Shown here piece by piece: positions 14,963-23,246 of a DNA stretch of 40,685 bases. The notes under the pieces were generated by a model, which was given only the letters and a program-made list of their open reading frames with translations, was not told where the DNA came from and searched no databases. Source of the DNA: RGIG3009 sp964389495 (GTDB lineage: Bacteria; Bacillota; Clostridia; Oscillospirales; Acutalibacteraceae); the NCBI GenBank assembly GCA_964389495.1, contig CAYMDU010000004.1, positions 1 to 40,685 on the forward strand, read 5' to 3'. Both the position numbers and the translations under genes were made by a program. How positions within the stretch are numbered: the stretch's first letter is position 1; each line of letters starts with the position of its first letter.

Positions 14963-17347
14963 ATGAACAAAGATTACCGTTCTTTGGAACTGGATAAAAT
15001 TTTGGAATTGCTGGCAACACAAGCGGTATGTACCGACACCGCTCAGCTTGCACGCGAATTGCGCCCGTGTGAGCATCTCGGCGAAGTGCGCCGTCTGTTG
15101 GACGAAACCGATGTCGCTGTCCAACTCATGGCCCGTTTCGGCTCTCCCTCCATTAGCGGTGCGGTTAACATTGCCAACGCCCTGCGCCGTGCTCAGGCAG
15201 GGGCCATGCTTTCGCTTGGCGAACTGCTGCGCATTGCCGACACCCTTCGCGCCATTCGCTCGTTGGCCGACTGGCGCCAACATTGCGACGGTGTGGAAAC
15301 CTGCTTGGACGAACGCTTTTCTTTGCTGACACCCAACAAGTATTTGGAAGAAAAAATCCGCACCGCCATTCTCTCCGAAGAAGAAATCAGCGACCACGCC
15401 TCTCCTGCGTTGGCCGACATCCGCCGCCGCATGCGGGCCGCTTCCGCCCGCGTGCGCGAACAATTAGACAAACTGGTGCACTCGCCGCAAACACAAAAGC
15501 TGTTGCAAGACCCGGTTATCACCATTCGCGGCGGGCGGTTTGTTGTTCCCGTCAAAGCGGAACACCGCAGTGATGTTCCGGGCTTGGTGCACGACACTTC
15601 GGCATCGGGCGCCACCGTGTTTATCGAACCGCTTGGCGCTGTCGAAGCCAACAACGACCTGAAACTGTGGGAATCCCGTGAAGCAGCAGAAATCGAACGC
15701 ATTGTGCAGGAACTGTCAGCCGAAGCCGGTTCCTTTGCCGGCTCTATTTTGCAGGATTACACCACACTGGTGGAACTGGATTTGATTTTTGCCAAAGCAC
15801 GCTTGGCCTATGCCATGAAAGCCACCCGCCCCGCCATCGGCGACAACGGCCATATTTGCTTGCGAAAAGCGCGTCATCCCCTCATCCCTGCCAACCGCGT
15901 TGTTCCCATCGATGTGGAATTGGGCGCCGCCTTTGATACTTTGGTTATCACCGGCCCCAACACCGGCGGCAAAACCGTCACATTAAAAACCTTGGGCTTG
16001 CTCACCCTTATGGTACAGTGCGGATTGCTCCCTCCCGTTAGCGACGGCAGCACGTTTTCCGTGTTTCACACCGTTTTGGCCGATATCGGCGACGAACAAT
16101 CCATAGAGCAATCGCTGTCCACTTTTTCGGCGCACACCACCAACATCATCCGCATTTTGAAAGAAGCCGACAATCACAGCTTGGTACTGCTGGACGAGCT
16201 TGGCGCGGGAACCGACCCGATTGAGGGCGCCGCCCTTGCCACCGCCACATTGGAACAACTACGTCATCAGGGTGCACGCATTGCCGCCACCACACATTAT
16301 GCCGAACTGAAAGCCTATGCACTGCAAACGCCCGGCGTGGAAAACGGGAGCTGTGAGTTCGATGTGGAAAGCCTGCGTCCCACCTATCGTCTGTTGGTTG
16401 GTATTCCGGGTCGTTCCAACGCGTTTGCCATTTCCGACCGGCTGGGCATGCCATCTTCGGTGGTGCAGCATGCCCGTTCTCTGGTGTCAACGGATACACA
16501 AAAACTGGAAGATGTTGTTGTCACATTGGAAGAAAAGCGCCGCGAGCTGGAAACTCAACTCACCGCAGCGCGCCGCGCTTCCGAAGAAGCACAGTGTGCC
16601 AAGCAAGCCGCCGAACGGCGTTTGCAGGAGTTGGACACCCTGCGCGAAAAAGAACTCAACGAAGCGCGCGACCAGGCAAAGCGGTTGGTGGAACGCGCCC
16701 GCCACGATTCGGAAGCACTGATTGAAGAACTGGATACATTGCGTCGCCAAAAAGACGCTGCCGATTTTTCTCAAAAAGCCTCGGCCGCCCGCGCTCAGTT
16801 GCGGAACAAATTGAACAAATTGGAAGATGACATTGATCCCGTTACCAGCCGCCGGCACGAATCATACACCTTGCCTCGTCCTCTCAAAATCGGCGATACC
16901 GTTTTGCTAACGGATATCGACAAAATCGCCACCGTGATTTCCCTCCCCGATGCTTCCCATCGCGTGGAAGTGCAAGCAGGCATTGTTCGCACCCGCGTTG
17001 ATGTGTCTTCCCTTCGTTTGGAAGAACACAAACCGACATCGGTTTCCTCCGCCACTCGCAAACAACGTCCCGCAAACGGCAGCCTGTCCCGCTCACACCG
17101 TCAAGCTCGAACCGAACTGGATTTGCGTGGGCAAACCACAACCGAAGCCCTGCAAGAGGTGGACAAATTTCTTGACGACGCCCGCCTGGCCGGCTTAGAG
17201 CGCGTCACCATTATCCATGGCAAGGGCACCGGTGCCTTGCGCGCCGCCGTGCAGGACTATTTGCGCGGGTACCCCGGTGTGGATTCCTTCCGTCTGGGCG
17301 TGTATGGTGAAGGAGAAAACGGTGTCACCGTAGTTACCATGAAATAA
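14963..17347 (+). CDS. mutS2: Endonuclease MutS2 (RqcU)
   Basis: A 794-residue protein. The MutS-type ATPase core is recognised by ITGPNTGGKTVTLKTLG near residues 330-346, then LVLLDELGAGTDPIEGAAL (Walker B) and ATTHYAELKAYA. A long coiled-coil with many Glu and Arg residues (about 510-625) precedes a KOW-like segment and the C-terminal Smr nuclease domain, beginning ELDLRGQTTTEALQEV near 717 with the HGKGTGALR motif. MutS2 lacks the mismatch-recognition domain; in Bacillus it acts on collided ribosomes. The start at 14963 follows AAGGAG, eleven bases after recO. Confidence 0.96.
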   Translation: MNKDYRSLELDKILELLATQAVCTDTAQLARELRPCEHLGEVRRLLDETDVAVQLMARFGSPSISGAVNIANALRRAQAGAMLSLGELLRIADTLRAIRSLADWRQHCDGVETCLDERFSLLTPNKYLEEKIRTAILSEEEISDHASPALADIRRRMRAASARVREQLDKLVHSPQTQKLLQDPVITIRGGRFVVPVKAEHRSDVPGLVHDTSASGATVFIEPLGAVEANNDLKLWESREAAEIERIVQELSAEAGSFAGSILQDYTTLVELDLIFAKARLAYAMKATRPAIGDNGHICLRKARHPLIPANRVVPIDVELGAAFDTLVITGPNTGGKTVTLKTLGLLTLMVQCGLLPPVSDGSTFSVFHTVLADIGDEQSIEQSLSTFSAHTTNIIRILKEADNHSLVLLDELGAGTDPIEGAALATATLEQLRHQGARIAATTHYAELKAYALQTPGVENGSCEFDVESLRPTYRLLVGIPGRSNAFAISDRLGMPSSVVQHARSLVSTDTQKLEDVVVTLEEKRRELETQLTAARRASEEAQCAKQAAERRLQELDTLREKELNEARDQAKRLVERARHDSEALIEELDTLRRQKDAADFSQKASAARAQLRNKLNKLEDDIDPVTSRRHESYTLPRPLKIGDTVLLTDIDKIATVISLPDASHRVEVQAGIVRTRVDVSSLRLEEHKPTSVSSATRKQRPANGSLSRSHRQARTELDLRGQTTTEALQEVDKFLDDARLAGLERVTIIHGKGTGALRAAVQDYLRGYPGVDSFRLGVYGEGENGVTVVTMK

Positions 17348-17359
17348 GGAGAATGGCCC

Positions 17360-18052
17360 ATGCTTCGTTTGGTTTTCTGTGATGTAGACGGCACCGTGTT
17401 GCCCCATGGGCAAGAGCACTTGTCCCCCGAAATTTTGGATACCTTTCGCCGCCTAACCGACCGCAGCATTACGGTTGCGGTGGCCAGCGGCCGTCCCTAT
17501 GGACAGTTGCGCGATTTGTTCGGCTCGTTGGCACATCGGCTGATTTTTATTTGTTTGGACGGTGCAGTAACCCGCAAACAAACCAGCATTCTGCACAAGC
17601 GGCCAATCCCGCGCAAAACCGCTTTGGCTTTGCTGGAACAATTCCCCTGCGCTGCGGTGTACGGGCGCGAAACCGTGTATTGCCTGGGGCATGCCCCCAC
17701 AAGCGGACATGCTGTTGATACCCCCAACGAAATCGGAGAGGATTTCCTCAAATTGGAATTGTTTTCTTCGGTTATTCCGCCCCGTAGCCCCCATTACCGC
17801 ATTGCCTATCAAGAACCCGGCATCACTGAGCTGGTTGCTCCCTGTGCCAACAAAGGCAATGCCGCCCTCACTTTGATGCAAAAACTGAGCATTGACGCTT
17901 CGCAAGCCGTGGCTTTCGGCGACGGTGTCAACGACACCGAACTTCTTGCCGCTGTCGGCCATCCTTATCGAATGTGCGGCACATTGCCGGAAAGCAGCGC
18001 CGCCGAAACCGACAGCGTTGCCGGCACTTTGCGCACCCTATTTCACCTATAA
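17360..18052 (+). CDS. HAD-superfamily phosphatase, Cof type
   Basis: A 230-residue soluble hydrolase. Motif I is FCDVDGTVL at residues 6-14, giving the catalytic aspartate pair; motif II is the VASGRP stretch near 40-45; the C-terminal motif is AFGDGVNDTELL near 189-200. A small cap lies between them, as in Cof-like sugar-phosphate phosphatases. Substrate cannot be predicted. The start follows AAGGAGAATGGCCC, 12 bases after mutS2, making it the last gene of that operon. Confidence 0.9.
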   Translation: MLRLVFCDVDGTVLPHGQEHLSPEILDTFRRLTDRSITVAVASGRPYGQLRDLFGSLAHRLIFICLDGAVTRKQTSILHKRPIPRKTALALLEQFPCAAVYGRETVYCLGHAPTSGHAVDTPNEIGEDFLKLELFSSVIPPRSPHYRIAYQEPGITELVAPCANKGNAALTLMQKLSIDASQAVAFGDGVNDTELLAAVGHPYRMCGTLPESSAAETDSVAGTLRTLFHL

Positions 18053-18064
18053 CCCCTCTCTTTC

Positions 18065-18103
18065 AAAAAGGAAGTGTTCCCAGGCAGGAACACTTCCCTT
18101 TTT
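18065..18103. terminator. Bidirectional terminator between convergent genes
   Basis: Stem GGAAGTGTTCC (18070-18080) with 18087-18097, loop of 6, with AAAAA on the left and TTTTT on the right, so a T tract follows the hairpin on either strand. It ends both the phoH-mutS2-HAD operon and the acetyltransferase operon. Confidence 0.9.
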
Positions 18104-18729
18104 CATTCTTCTTTGGCTTCCGCATCTTCGTCAATGCCGCTATCACTGAACTTTTTGTTTTTGTAGTAGTACACCTCATCGCGTTCATCAATGTCCCGAA
18201 GAACACGGCACGGATTGCCCACTGCAATCACATTGGCGGGAATATCCTTGGTCACAACACTTCCCGCCCCGATAACCGTATTTTCTCCAATGGTAACACC
18301 GGGGCAAATGGTTACATTTGCTCCAATCCAACAATTATCTCCAATCACAACCGGATCTGTATACATATAGTTTCGCATGGTCGGCTTAATCGGATGTCCC
18401 ACCGTAGCAATCACCACATTGGCGCCAAACATCACCGCCTCGCCTACCGTGATTTGTCCGTCATCAATAAAGCTGCAATTCATATTGATGTAGGTGTGTT
18501 TTCCCAGCGTGATGTTTGTTCCGTAACAGCAGTAAAACGGCGGTTCAATCCACGCACTGGTTTCTTTTCCGAAAAGGGCTTGCATCAGACGAAACCGTGT
18601 TGGTATATCGTCGGGTTCGCTGCGGTTAAATGCCGCCATATTCTTTTTGCAACGCAACCTATCCTCCGGCAGGCCCTCACAGTAATCGGTAAACAATTTT
18701 CCTTGGGCAATCCGTTCGCGCATGGTCAT
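18103..18729 (-). CDS. Sugar O-acetyltransferase, maltose acetyltransferase-like
   Basis: A 208-residue left-handed beta-helix acetyltransferase that uses acetyl-CoA. The N-terminal maltose-transacetylase segment is seen (MRERIAQGKLFTDYCEGL), then hexapeptide turns such as ITLGKHTYINMN, ITVGEAVMFGANV and VVIGDNCWIGANVTI. The catalytic His lies in IATVGHP. Typical of NodL/LacA/Maa enzymes. The acidic tail (DSGIDEDAEAKEE) is unusual. The start is the ATG at 18729, which overlaps the MATE gene's stop as ATGA and has GGGAGG upstream. Coupling with an exporter suggests an acetylated exported compound or sugar detoxification, but this is inference. Confidence 0.9.
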   Translation of the reverse strand: MTMRERIAQGKLFTDYCEGLPEDRLRCKKNMAAFNRSEPDDIPTRFRLMQALFGKETSAWIEPPFYCCYGTNITLGKHTYINMNCSFIDDGQITVGEAVMFGANVVIATVGHPIKPTMRNYMYTDPVVIGDNCWIGANVTICPGVTIGENTVIGAGSVVTKDIPANVIAVGNPCRVLRDIDERDEVYYYKNKKFSDSGIDEDAEAKEE

Positions 18730-20063
18730 GATACTTCCTCCCTTGTAATATTCCGTAACCAGTTGTATTGTTTGTAATGAACATACACCCACGGTATTTT
18801 AACAACTTCATCCAGGCTCAAAATAAAATACACAACAAGCGGGGGCCACCGCCACCAAAACGCCGCAGCGAGTGCCAGCGGAATAATCACCAACCACATT
18901 GTCACCGCCACACTGTATGCATCAAAGGCCGTATCTCCGCCTGCCACAAACACACCGCAAACCACAACGATATTCACACATTGTGTGGATACATAAAACG
19001 CACTTATCAAAATCATGTGATACAACGCCGTTTGCGCTTCCGCCGACAGCACCATCAAGTGGGAAAGCACCGCACCAAAAAGCACGGCCAACGCACCGCA
19101 AACCACTCCAAAAACAGCCGAAAAGCGGCTCATTGTTTTGCCAAACCGTTTTGCCTCTTGCATTTTTCCGGCCCCCATCATCTCTGCCAGCAGAATTTCC
19201 ACCCCTTGTGCCAAGCCGCGGCAAAGCGAAATGGAAAGATTGCGAACAACAGAAGCGGCCGAATAAGCCGTTGCCACGGCCACTCCCAAGCGCCCAATAA
19301 CGGCAGCATACACAGCCATGCCCAATCCCCACAACAGGGAATTAATCAAATGAGGAACACTGCAATGCAAAAAATCCCGATGCACTGCCGCCGAAACCGA
19401 AGAATGTCGTTGCGGTGTAACCGCCATCTTGTTCGCATAAAGCAATACAGCAATTAGTTCCACGACTCTTGTAACCGATGTGGTTAGTGCCGCACCGGCC
19501 GCTCCCATGTGTAGGCCGAAAATGAACACTGCGTTCAACACGGTATCCAGGCACAGTGCCGAAGAACTGATACCCACACTCTGCTTTGTTTGCCCCGTGG
19601 TTTTCATCATGCAAAGATAGCACTGGGAAACACCTGTTACCAAATACGAACCGGATGCCATGCGAATATACTCGGCTCCCAAGGAAATCAAAGAGACCTC
19701 GTTGGTAAACAGTTGCATCAACCGTTCCGGAAAAGCAAGCGCCACCGCGGTGAAAACAACAGAAATAACCGCCGCATATCGCAAAATCAGCCTGAAAATC
19801 CGTTCAACGGTTCCGGCATCCCCTTTGCCCCAGTATTGTGCCGATACAATGGTGGCACCGCCTACCACGGCGGATAAAAACAAGTTTTCCACGAACTCGA
19901 TATTGGCCGCCAACGACACGGCCGCCATGGCATCGCCGCTGACAAACCCCAACATCAAGGAATCCCCGGCGCCCACCGCTGCAAGTAGCAACTGTTGCAG
20001 AGCCATCGGAACAATCAGTGACAACATGGTTTTGTGAAATCCGCTTTTCCCGTTAATAGCCAC
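18726..20063 (-). CDS. MATE-family efflux transporter
   Basis: A 445-residue membrane protein with about twelve hydrophobic segments in two similar halves. It has the MATE N-terminal pattern (MLSLIVPMALQQLLLAAVGAGDSLMLG) and the conserved GATIVSAQYWGKGD near residues 68-81. The family exports cationic drugs or metabolites in exchange for Na+ or H+. The start is uncertain: a GTG at 20063 is directly preceded by a stop (TGA GTG), and the ribosome-binding site AGAGGTGA is only about two bases away. ATT at 20057 would have ideal spacing, and the next ATG is at 20027. Family alignment favours inclusion of the residues from about 20063. Confidence 0.9.
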   Translation of the reverse strand: MAINGKSGFHKTMLSLIVPMALQQLLLAAVGAGDSLMLGFVSGDAMAAVSLAANIEFVENLFLSAVVGGATIVSAQYWGKGDAGTVERIFRLILRYAAVISVVFTAVALAFPERLMQLFTNEVSLISLGAEYIRMASGSYLVTGVSQCYLCMMKTTGQTKQSVGISSSALCLDTVLNAVFIFGLHMGAAGAALTTSVTRVVELIAVLLYANKMAVTPQRHSSVSAAVHRDFLHCSVPHLINSLLWGLGMAVYAAVIGRLGVAVATAYSAASVVRNLSISLCRGLAQGVEILLAEMMGAGKMQEAKRFGKTMSRFSAVFGVVCGALAVLFGAVLSHLMVLSAEAQTALYHMILISAFYVSTQCVNIVVVCGVFVAGGDTAFDAYSVAVTMWLVIIPLALAAAFWWRWPPLVVYFILSLDEVVKIPWVYVHYKQYNWLRNITREEVS

Positions 20064-20073
20064 TCACCTCTTG

Positions 20074-20102
20074 TTGACGAAAATCCCTCTGTATAGTATA
20101 AT
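20074..20102 (+). promoter_or_regulatory. SigA promoter of the AraC-type regulator gene
   Basis: TTGACG (20074-20079), 17-base spacer, TATAAT (20097-20102). The -35 lies within the region encoding the leader of the divergent MATE gene, so the two transcripts compete. Confidence 0.75.
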
Positions 20103-20134
20103 TATAATACAAGCTTTTCTCTTATTTCAAAGGG
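20103..20134 (-). promoter_or_regulatory. Promoter of the MATE-acetyltransferase operon
   Basis: Minus strand TTGAAA, 18-base spacer, TATAAT, within about 20103-20133. The two opposing -10 boxes sit in a short near-palindrome GTATAGTATAATTATAATAC at 20091-20110. Confidence 0.6.
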
Positions 20135-20174
20135 AATCGACCATAAATCTATAACAATCTTTCAAGAGGTGCCT

Positions 20175-21068
20175 ATGCCCTACCCCACCATCAAACCCGA
20201 CGGTTCCGAACGAGTCCTGTATAATCAAGCAGACTTTCCGGCCTATATCCGAAAAGGCAAGTTGTCTGCCTATCCCAACTATGCGGCCGAAAGCCATTGG
20301 CATGACGATGTGGAACTGATTTTCATTCTTTCGGGACAAATGCAATATGCTATCAACGGCGAAATGATTGTGCTGAACAAGGGCGAAGGTGTTTTTGTCA
20401 ATGCGCGGCAATTGCATTTTGGCTTTTCCGACCAAAAAAAGGAATGTCTTTTCCTTTGTGTCCTGCTTCACCCGGTTTTGCTGTGTTCTTCCCGAACGGT
20501 GGAGCAAACCTATGTAACACCGCTTCTTTTTAACGAGCATATCCCGTTTTATCATTTCACGGGGAATACCCCTTGGGAACAATCCGTTCTTGCCGCTGTT
20601 CAAGAAATATACGCCCTTCGTAACGATGCGCTTTCCGAACTGAAAATCCAGCGCATGTTTTTTGATATATGGATTGCCCTGTGTGAAAATGTCATGTCCA
20701 TTCAAAAAAAGCACTTGGCAAAAACCTATCGGCTATCCTCGCTGAAAAACATGCTGTCTTTTGTTCATCAACATTACAGTCAAAAGCTAAGTCTGGAAGA
20801 AATCGCCGCATCGGGAAACATGGGGAAAACCGGATGTTGTGCTCTTTTCAAAAAATACATCAACAAAACCCCCATCGAATATGTAACGGAATTGCGTTTG
20901 AGGAAAGCAATGGAATTGCTGAAACATACCGATATGACCGTTTTGGAAATCAGTTATGAAGTCGGTTTCTCGGGTGCCAGCTACTTTGCGGAAACTTTTC
21001 GGAAATTCTATCACTGTACACCCAGTGAGTATCGAAGCAAAGATAATTCATACTTTTGTGATAAGTAA
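20175..21068 (+). CDS. AraC-family transcriptional regulator with cupin sensor domain
   Basis: A 297-residue regulator. Residues ~30-100 form a cupin ligand-binding domain (SHWHDDVELIFILSG, GEGVFVNARQLHFGF); the last ~100 residues are two helix-turn-helix motifs: SLEEIAASGNMGKTGCCALFKKY and VLEISYEVGFSGASYFAETFRKFYHCTPSEYR. Divergence from the MATE/acetyltransferase operon with overlapping promoters suggests that it controls that operon. The ATG at 20175 with AGAGG five bases upstream is preferred to the in-frame GTG at 20169, which would overlap the ribosome-binding site. Confidence 0.92.
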   Translation: MPYPTIKPDGSERVLYNQADFPAYIRKGKLSAYPNYAAESHWHDDVELIFILSGQMQYAINGEMIVLNKGEGVFVNARQLHFGFSDQKKECLFLCVLLHPVLLCSSRTVEQTYVTPLLFNEHIPFYHFTGNTPWEQSVLAAVQEIYALRNDALSELKIQRMFFDIWIALCENVMSIQKKHLAKTYRLSSLKNMLSFVHQHYSQKLSLEEIAASGNMGKTGCCALFKKYINKTPIEYVTELRLRKAMELLKHTDMTVLEISYEVGFSGASYFAETFRKFYHCTPSEYRSKDNSYFCDK

Positions 21069-21083
21069 CTCACCCCTGTACGC

Positions 21084-21142
21084 TAAAAAGGCCCCCCTTC
21101 TCACAACCGAATCACTCGGTTGCCAAAGGGGGCCTTTTCTTT
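21084..21142 (+). terminator. Terminator after the AraC-type gene
   Basis: Left arm AAAAGGCCCCCCTT (from 21086) pairs with AGGGGGCCTTTT ending near 21138; an inner pairing CAACCGA/TCGGTTG lies around the loop. It is followed by CTTTTGTT. A-rich sequence before it could also end the opposing minus-strand gene. Confidence 0.8.
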
Positions 21143-21169
21143 TGTTCTGTTCCCCTATGCACGGCAATG

Positions 21170-21943
21170 TTAATTACCCAACAATGCCATGTGGCAAATG
21201 CCGGCAAAATCCCGAATCCAATAACTTCCCAGCAAATACCACGGGGTGTGCGCTGTCACCGCCCCCACGTCGGAAAATCCTGCCGATTTGGCAAACTGCT
21301 GTGCGCGGTACTGGTGAAACTCCTGCGTCACCACCGCCATTGCCGGGTTCAACTGATTTTCTTCGATGATTTCTTTGGAAAAGCAAATATTTTCATAGGT
21401 GCTGGTGGCCTGTTCCTCTGTGTAAATTCGCTCCGGAGCAATGCCGACTTGCAGCAAATACTCTTTCATCACTGCGGCTTCCGTGCACAGTTCGTCTTCA
21501 CCTTGCCCACCCGACACAATACAAGCCGCCTGCGGATGCTCTTTCAGATAGTCTGCCGCCGCATCCAATCGTCCGCGCAAAATCGTGCTGGGACGGTTCT
21601 CATACAATCCGGCCCCCAGAACCACAACCGTGGCTTCCTCCGAAGGCTTGGAAAATGTGGCTGCTATCATGAAAATCGACACCACCACAAACAGCGCCAC
21701 CAACAAAGCCATCAAAATCGCCGGCACCAGTATAATCCATTTGCCGGCCGTTTTCTGCCACAAATGTTGCACACTCAGCGACACCCAGGGGAATGCAACC
21801 GATAACAACACGCCGGCAGCACCGACAACCACCATCGCGGCACTTCCCACGCCGAATAAGCCGGCCGATAACGGTAACAACCCCCATAATATCAGTAATG
21901 CACTAACGAAACCGCCGATTACGCGCCACACCGTTTCTGCCAT
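21170..21943 (-). CDS. DUF218 / YdcF-ElyC-like membrane protein
   Basis: A 257-residue protein with three N-terminal hydrophobic segments (within residues ~1-105) followed by a DUF218 domain starting ATVVVLGAGLYENRPS. Family markers are RLDAAADYLKEHP, VSGGQGEDE, TEAAVMKEYLL, AERIYTEEQATSTYENI and VTQEFHQYRAQQFA, which surround a probable active-site cleft. Relatives (SanA, ElyC, YdcF) affect envelope integrity; exact reaction is unknown. The ATG at 21943 follows AAGGGGGAAC; an upstream in-frame start at 22027 has no site. It has its own promoter at 21970-21998. Confidence 0.88.
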   Translation of the reverse strand: MAETVWRVIGGFVSALLILWGLLPLSAGLFGVGSAAMVVVGAAGVLLSVAFPWVSLSVQHLWQKTAGKWIILVPAILMALLVALFVVVSIFMIAATFSKPSEEATVVVLGAGLYENRPSTILRGRLDAAADYLKEHPQAACIVSGGQGEDELCTEAAVMKEYLLQVGIAPERIYTEEQATSTYENICFSKEIIEENQLNPAMAVVTQEFHQYRAQQFAKSAGFSDVGAVTAHTPWYLLGSYWIRDFAGICHMALLGN

Positions 21944-21969
21944 TTCTGTTCCCCCTTGCTGTTTGTAAT

Positions 21970-21998
21970 ATTGTAGCACACCCGCCGCCGGTTGTAAA
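21970..21998 (-). promoter_or_regulatory. SigA promoter of the DUF218 gene
   Basis: Minus strand TTTACA (21993-21998), 17-base spacer, TACAAT (21970-21975). Confidence 0.7.
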
Positions 21999-22004
21999 CA
22001 AGAC

Positions 22005-22046
22005 ATCAAAAACTCCCGACAGAACACAGGTTCTGCCGGGAGTTTT
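22005..22046 (-). terminator. Terminator of the serC-serA operon
   Basis: Stem AAAACTCCCG (22009-22018) with CGGGAGTTTT (22037-22046), one A/C mismatch, then CAGAAC with GTTCTG. Minus-strand tail TTTTTGATG. Confidence 0.85.
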
Positions 22047-22058
22047 GCTGTTCACCGG

Positions 22059-23216
22059 TTAAATCTTACGCACGCGAATCACGCCGTCAATCGCACGGAT
22101 TTTCTCCAAAGTGGAGTCGGCCACATCCGTGGCCACATCCAAAACGGTGTAGGCGTTGTCTTTCTTGGAACGGTTTGTCATGGTATCAATATTGATGCCG
22201 TCTTCCGAAATCAGCGTGCTGATTTGTGCCAGCATCGTCGGAATATTCCGATGCAACACGCACACACGCACTGCTGTGGTTTTGGCCGTTTCCATCGCCG
22301 GGAAATTCACCGAATTGCAAATAATGCCCTGCTCCAAATAGGCTTTAATTTCGTCGGCCGCCATCATGGCGCAATTGTCTTCGCTTTCCGGTGTGGATGC
22401 CCCCAAATGCGGAATGGCAATCACATTTTTCACATTCAGCATGTCATCCGACGGGAAATCCACCACATAGGCCGCCACTTTTCCGGATTCCAGCGCCGCC
22501 AACATGGCCTCACTGTTCACCAATTCTCCGCGTGCAAAATTCAAAATGCGCACGCCGTCTTTCATCGTGGCAATCGTATCGGCGTTGATGGTGTTTTTGG
22601 TGTCCGGAGTCAGCGGCAAATGCAGGGTGATATAATCACATTCCGCCATCAGTTGCTCGGCACTGGCAGCACGATGCACCGACTGCGACAGTTTCCACGC
22701 GGCATCCACCGAAAGATACGGATCATAGCCATAAACATCCATGCCCAACGCTTGTGCGGCATTAGCAACCAACACGCCAATGGCACCCAATCCGATAACA
22801 CCGAGCTTTTTGCCTTTGATTTCCGGGCCGGCAAATTGGCTCTTTCCTTTTTCAACCAGCTTGCCCACTTCGGCGCCTTTCCCTTTCAGGGTACGCGCCC
22901 ATTCGATGGCCGGAACCACTTTGCGCGAAGACAACAGCAATCCGGCAATTACCAATTCTTTCACCGCGTTGGCATTGGCACCCGGTGTGTTAAACACCAC
23001 AATGCCCTGCTCACTGCACCGATCAATCGGAATGTTATTCACACCGGCACCGGCACGCGCAATCGCCAACAACGATTCCGGAAATGCCATGTCGTGCATG
23101 GCCGCCGAGCGAACCAACACGCCAGCCGGCGCTTCCACGGCATCGCCCACGGTATAGCTCTCACCCAGGCGTTCTGTGCCACAGGCGGCAATTTTGTTTA
23201 AAGTTAAAATGTTCAT
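22059..23216 (-). CDS. serA: D-3-phosphoglycerate dehydrogenase
   Basis: A 385-residue enzyme of the D-2-hydroxyacid dehydrogenase fold, the first step of serine synthesis: 3-phosphoglycerate to 3-phosphohydroxypyruvate with NAD+. The Rossmann motif is GVIGLGAIGVLVA near residues 139-151; the catalytic parts are NFARGELVN near 229-237 and PHLGASTPESEDN near 271-283. The C-terminal ~70 residues are an ACT domain (VCVLHRNIPTMLAQISTLIS), which in many SerA enzymes gives serine feedback. It is shorter than the long SerA type, lacking the extra regulatory domain. AAGGAG precedes the start; serC is 30 bases upstream with no terminator between, so they form an operon. Confidence 0.95.
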   Translation of the reverse strand: MNILTLNKIAACGTERLGESYTVGDAVEAPAGVLVRSAAMHDMAFPESLLAIARAGAGVNNIPIDRCSEQGIVVFNTPGANANAVKELVIAGLLLSSRKVVPAIEWARTLKGKGAEVGKLVEKGKSQFAGPEIKGKKLGVIGLGAIGVLVANAAQALGMDVYGYDPYLSVDAAWKLSQSVHRAASAEQLMAECDYITLHLPLTPDTKNTINADTIATMKDGVRILNFARGELVNSEAMLAALESGKVAAYVVDFPSDDMLNVKNVIAIPHLGASTPESEDNCAMMAADEIKAYLEQGIICNSVNFPAMETAKTTAVRVCVLHRNIPTMLAQISTLISEDGINIDTMTNRSKKDNAYTVLDVATDVADSTLEKIRAIDGVIRVRKI

Positions 23217-23246
23217 CTGTCTTTTCTCCTTTGTGCAAACCCGTTG

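Noticed and set aside
18103..21068. The MATE/acetyltransferase/AraC block as a horizontally acquired resistance island
   Set aside because: No mobile genes, repeats or att-like ends flank it, and its base composition seems like the rest of the window by eye.
21167..21805. Plus-strand frames opposite the DUF218 gene
   Set aside because: His/Arg/Asn-rich shadow translations without ribosome-binding site.
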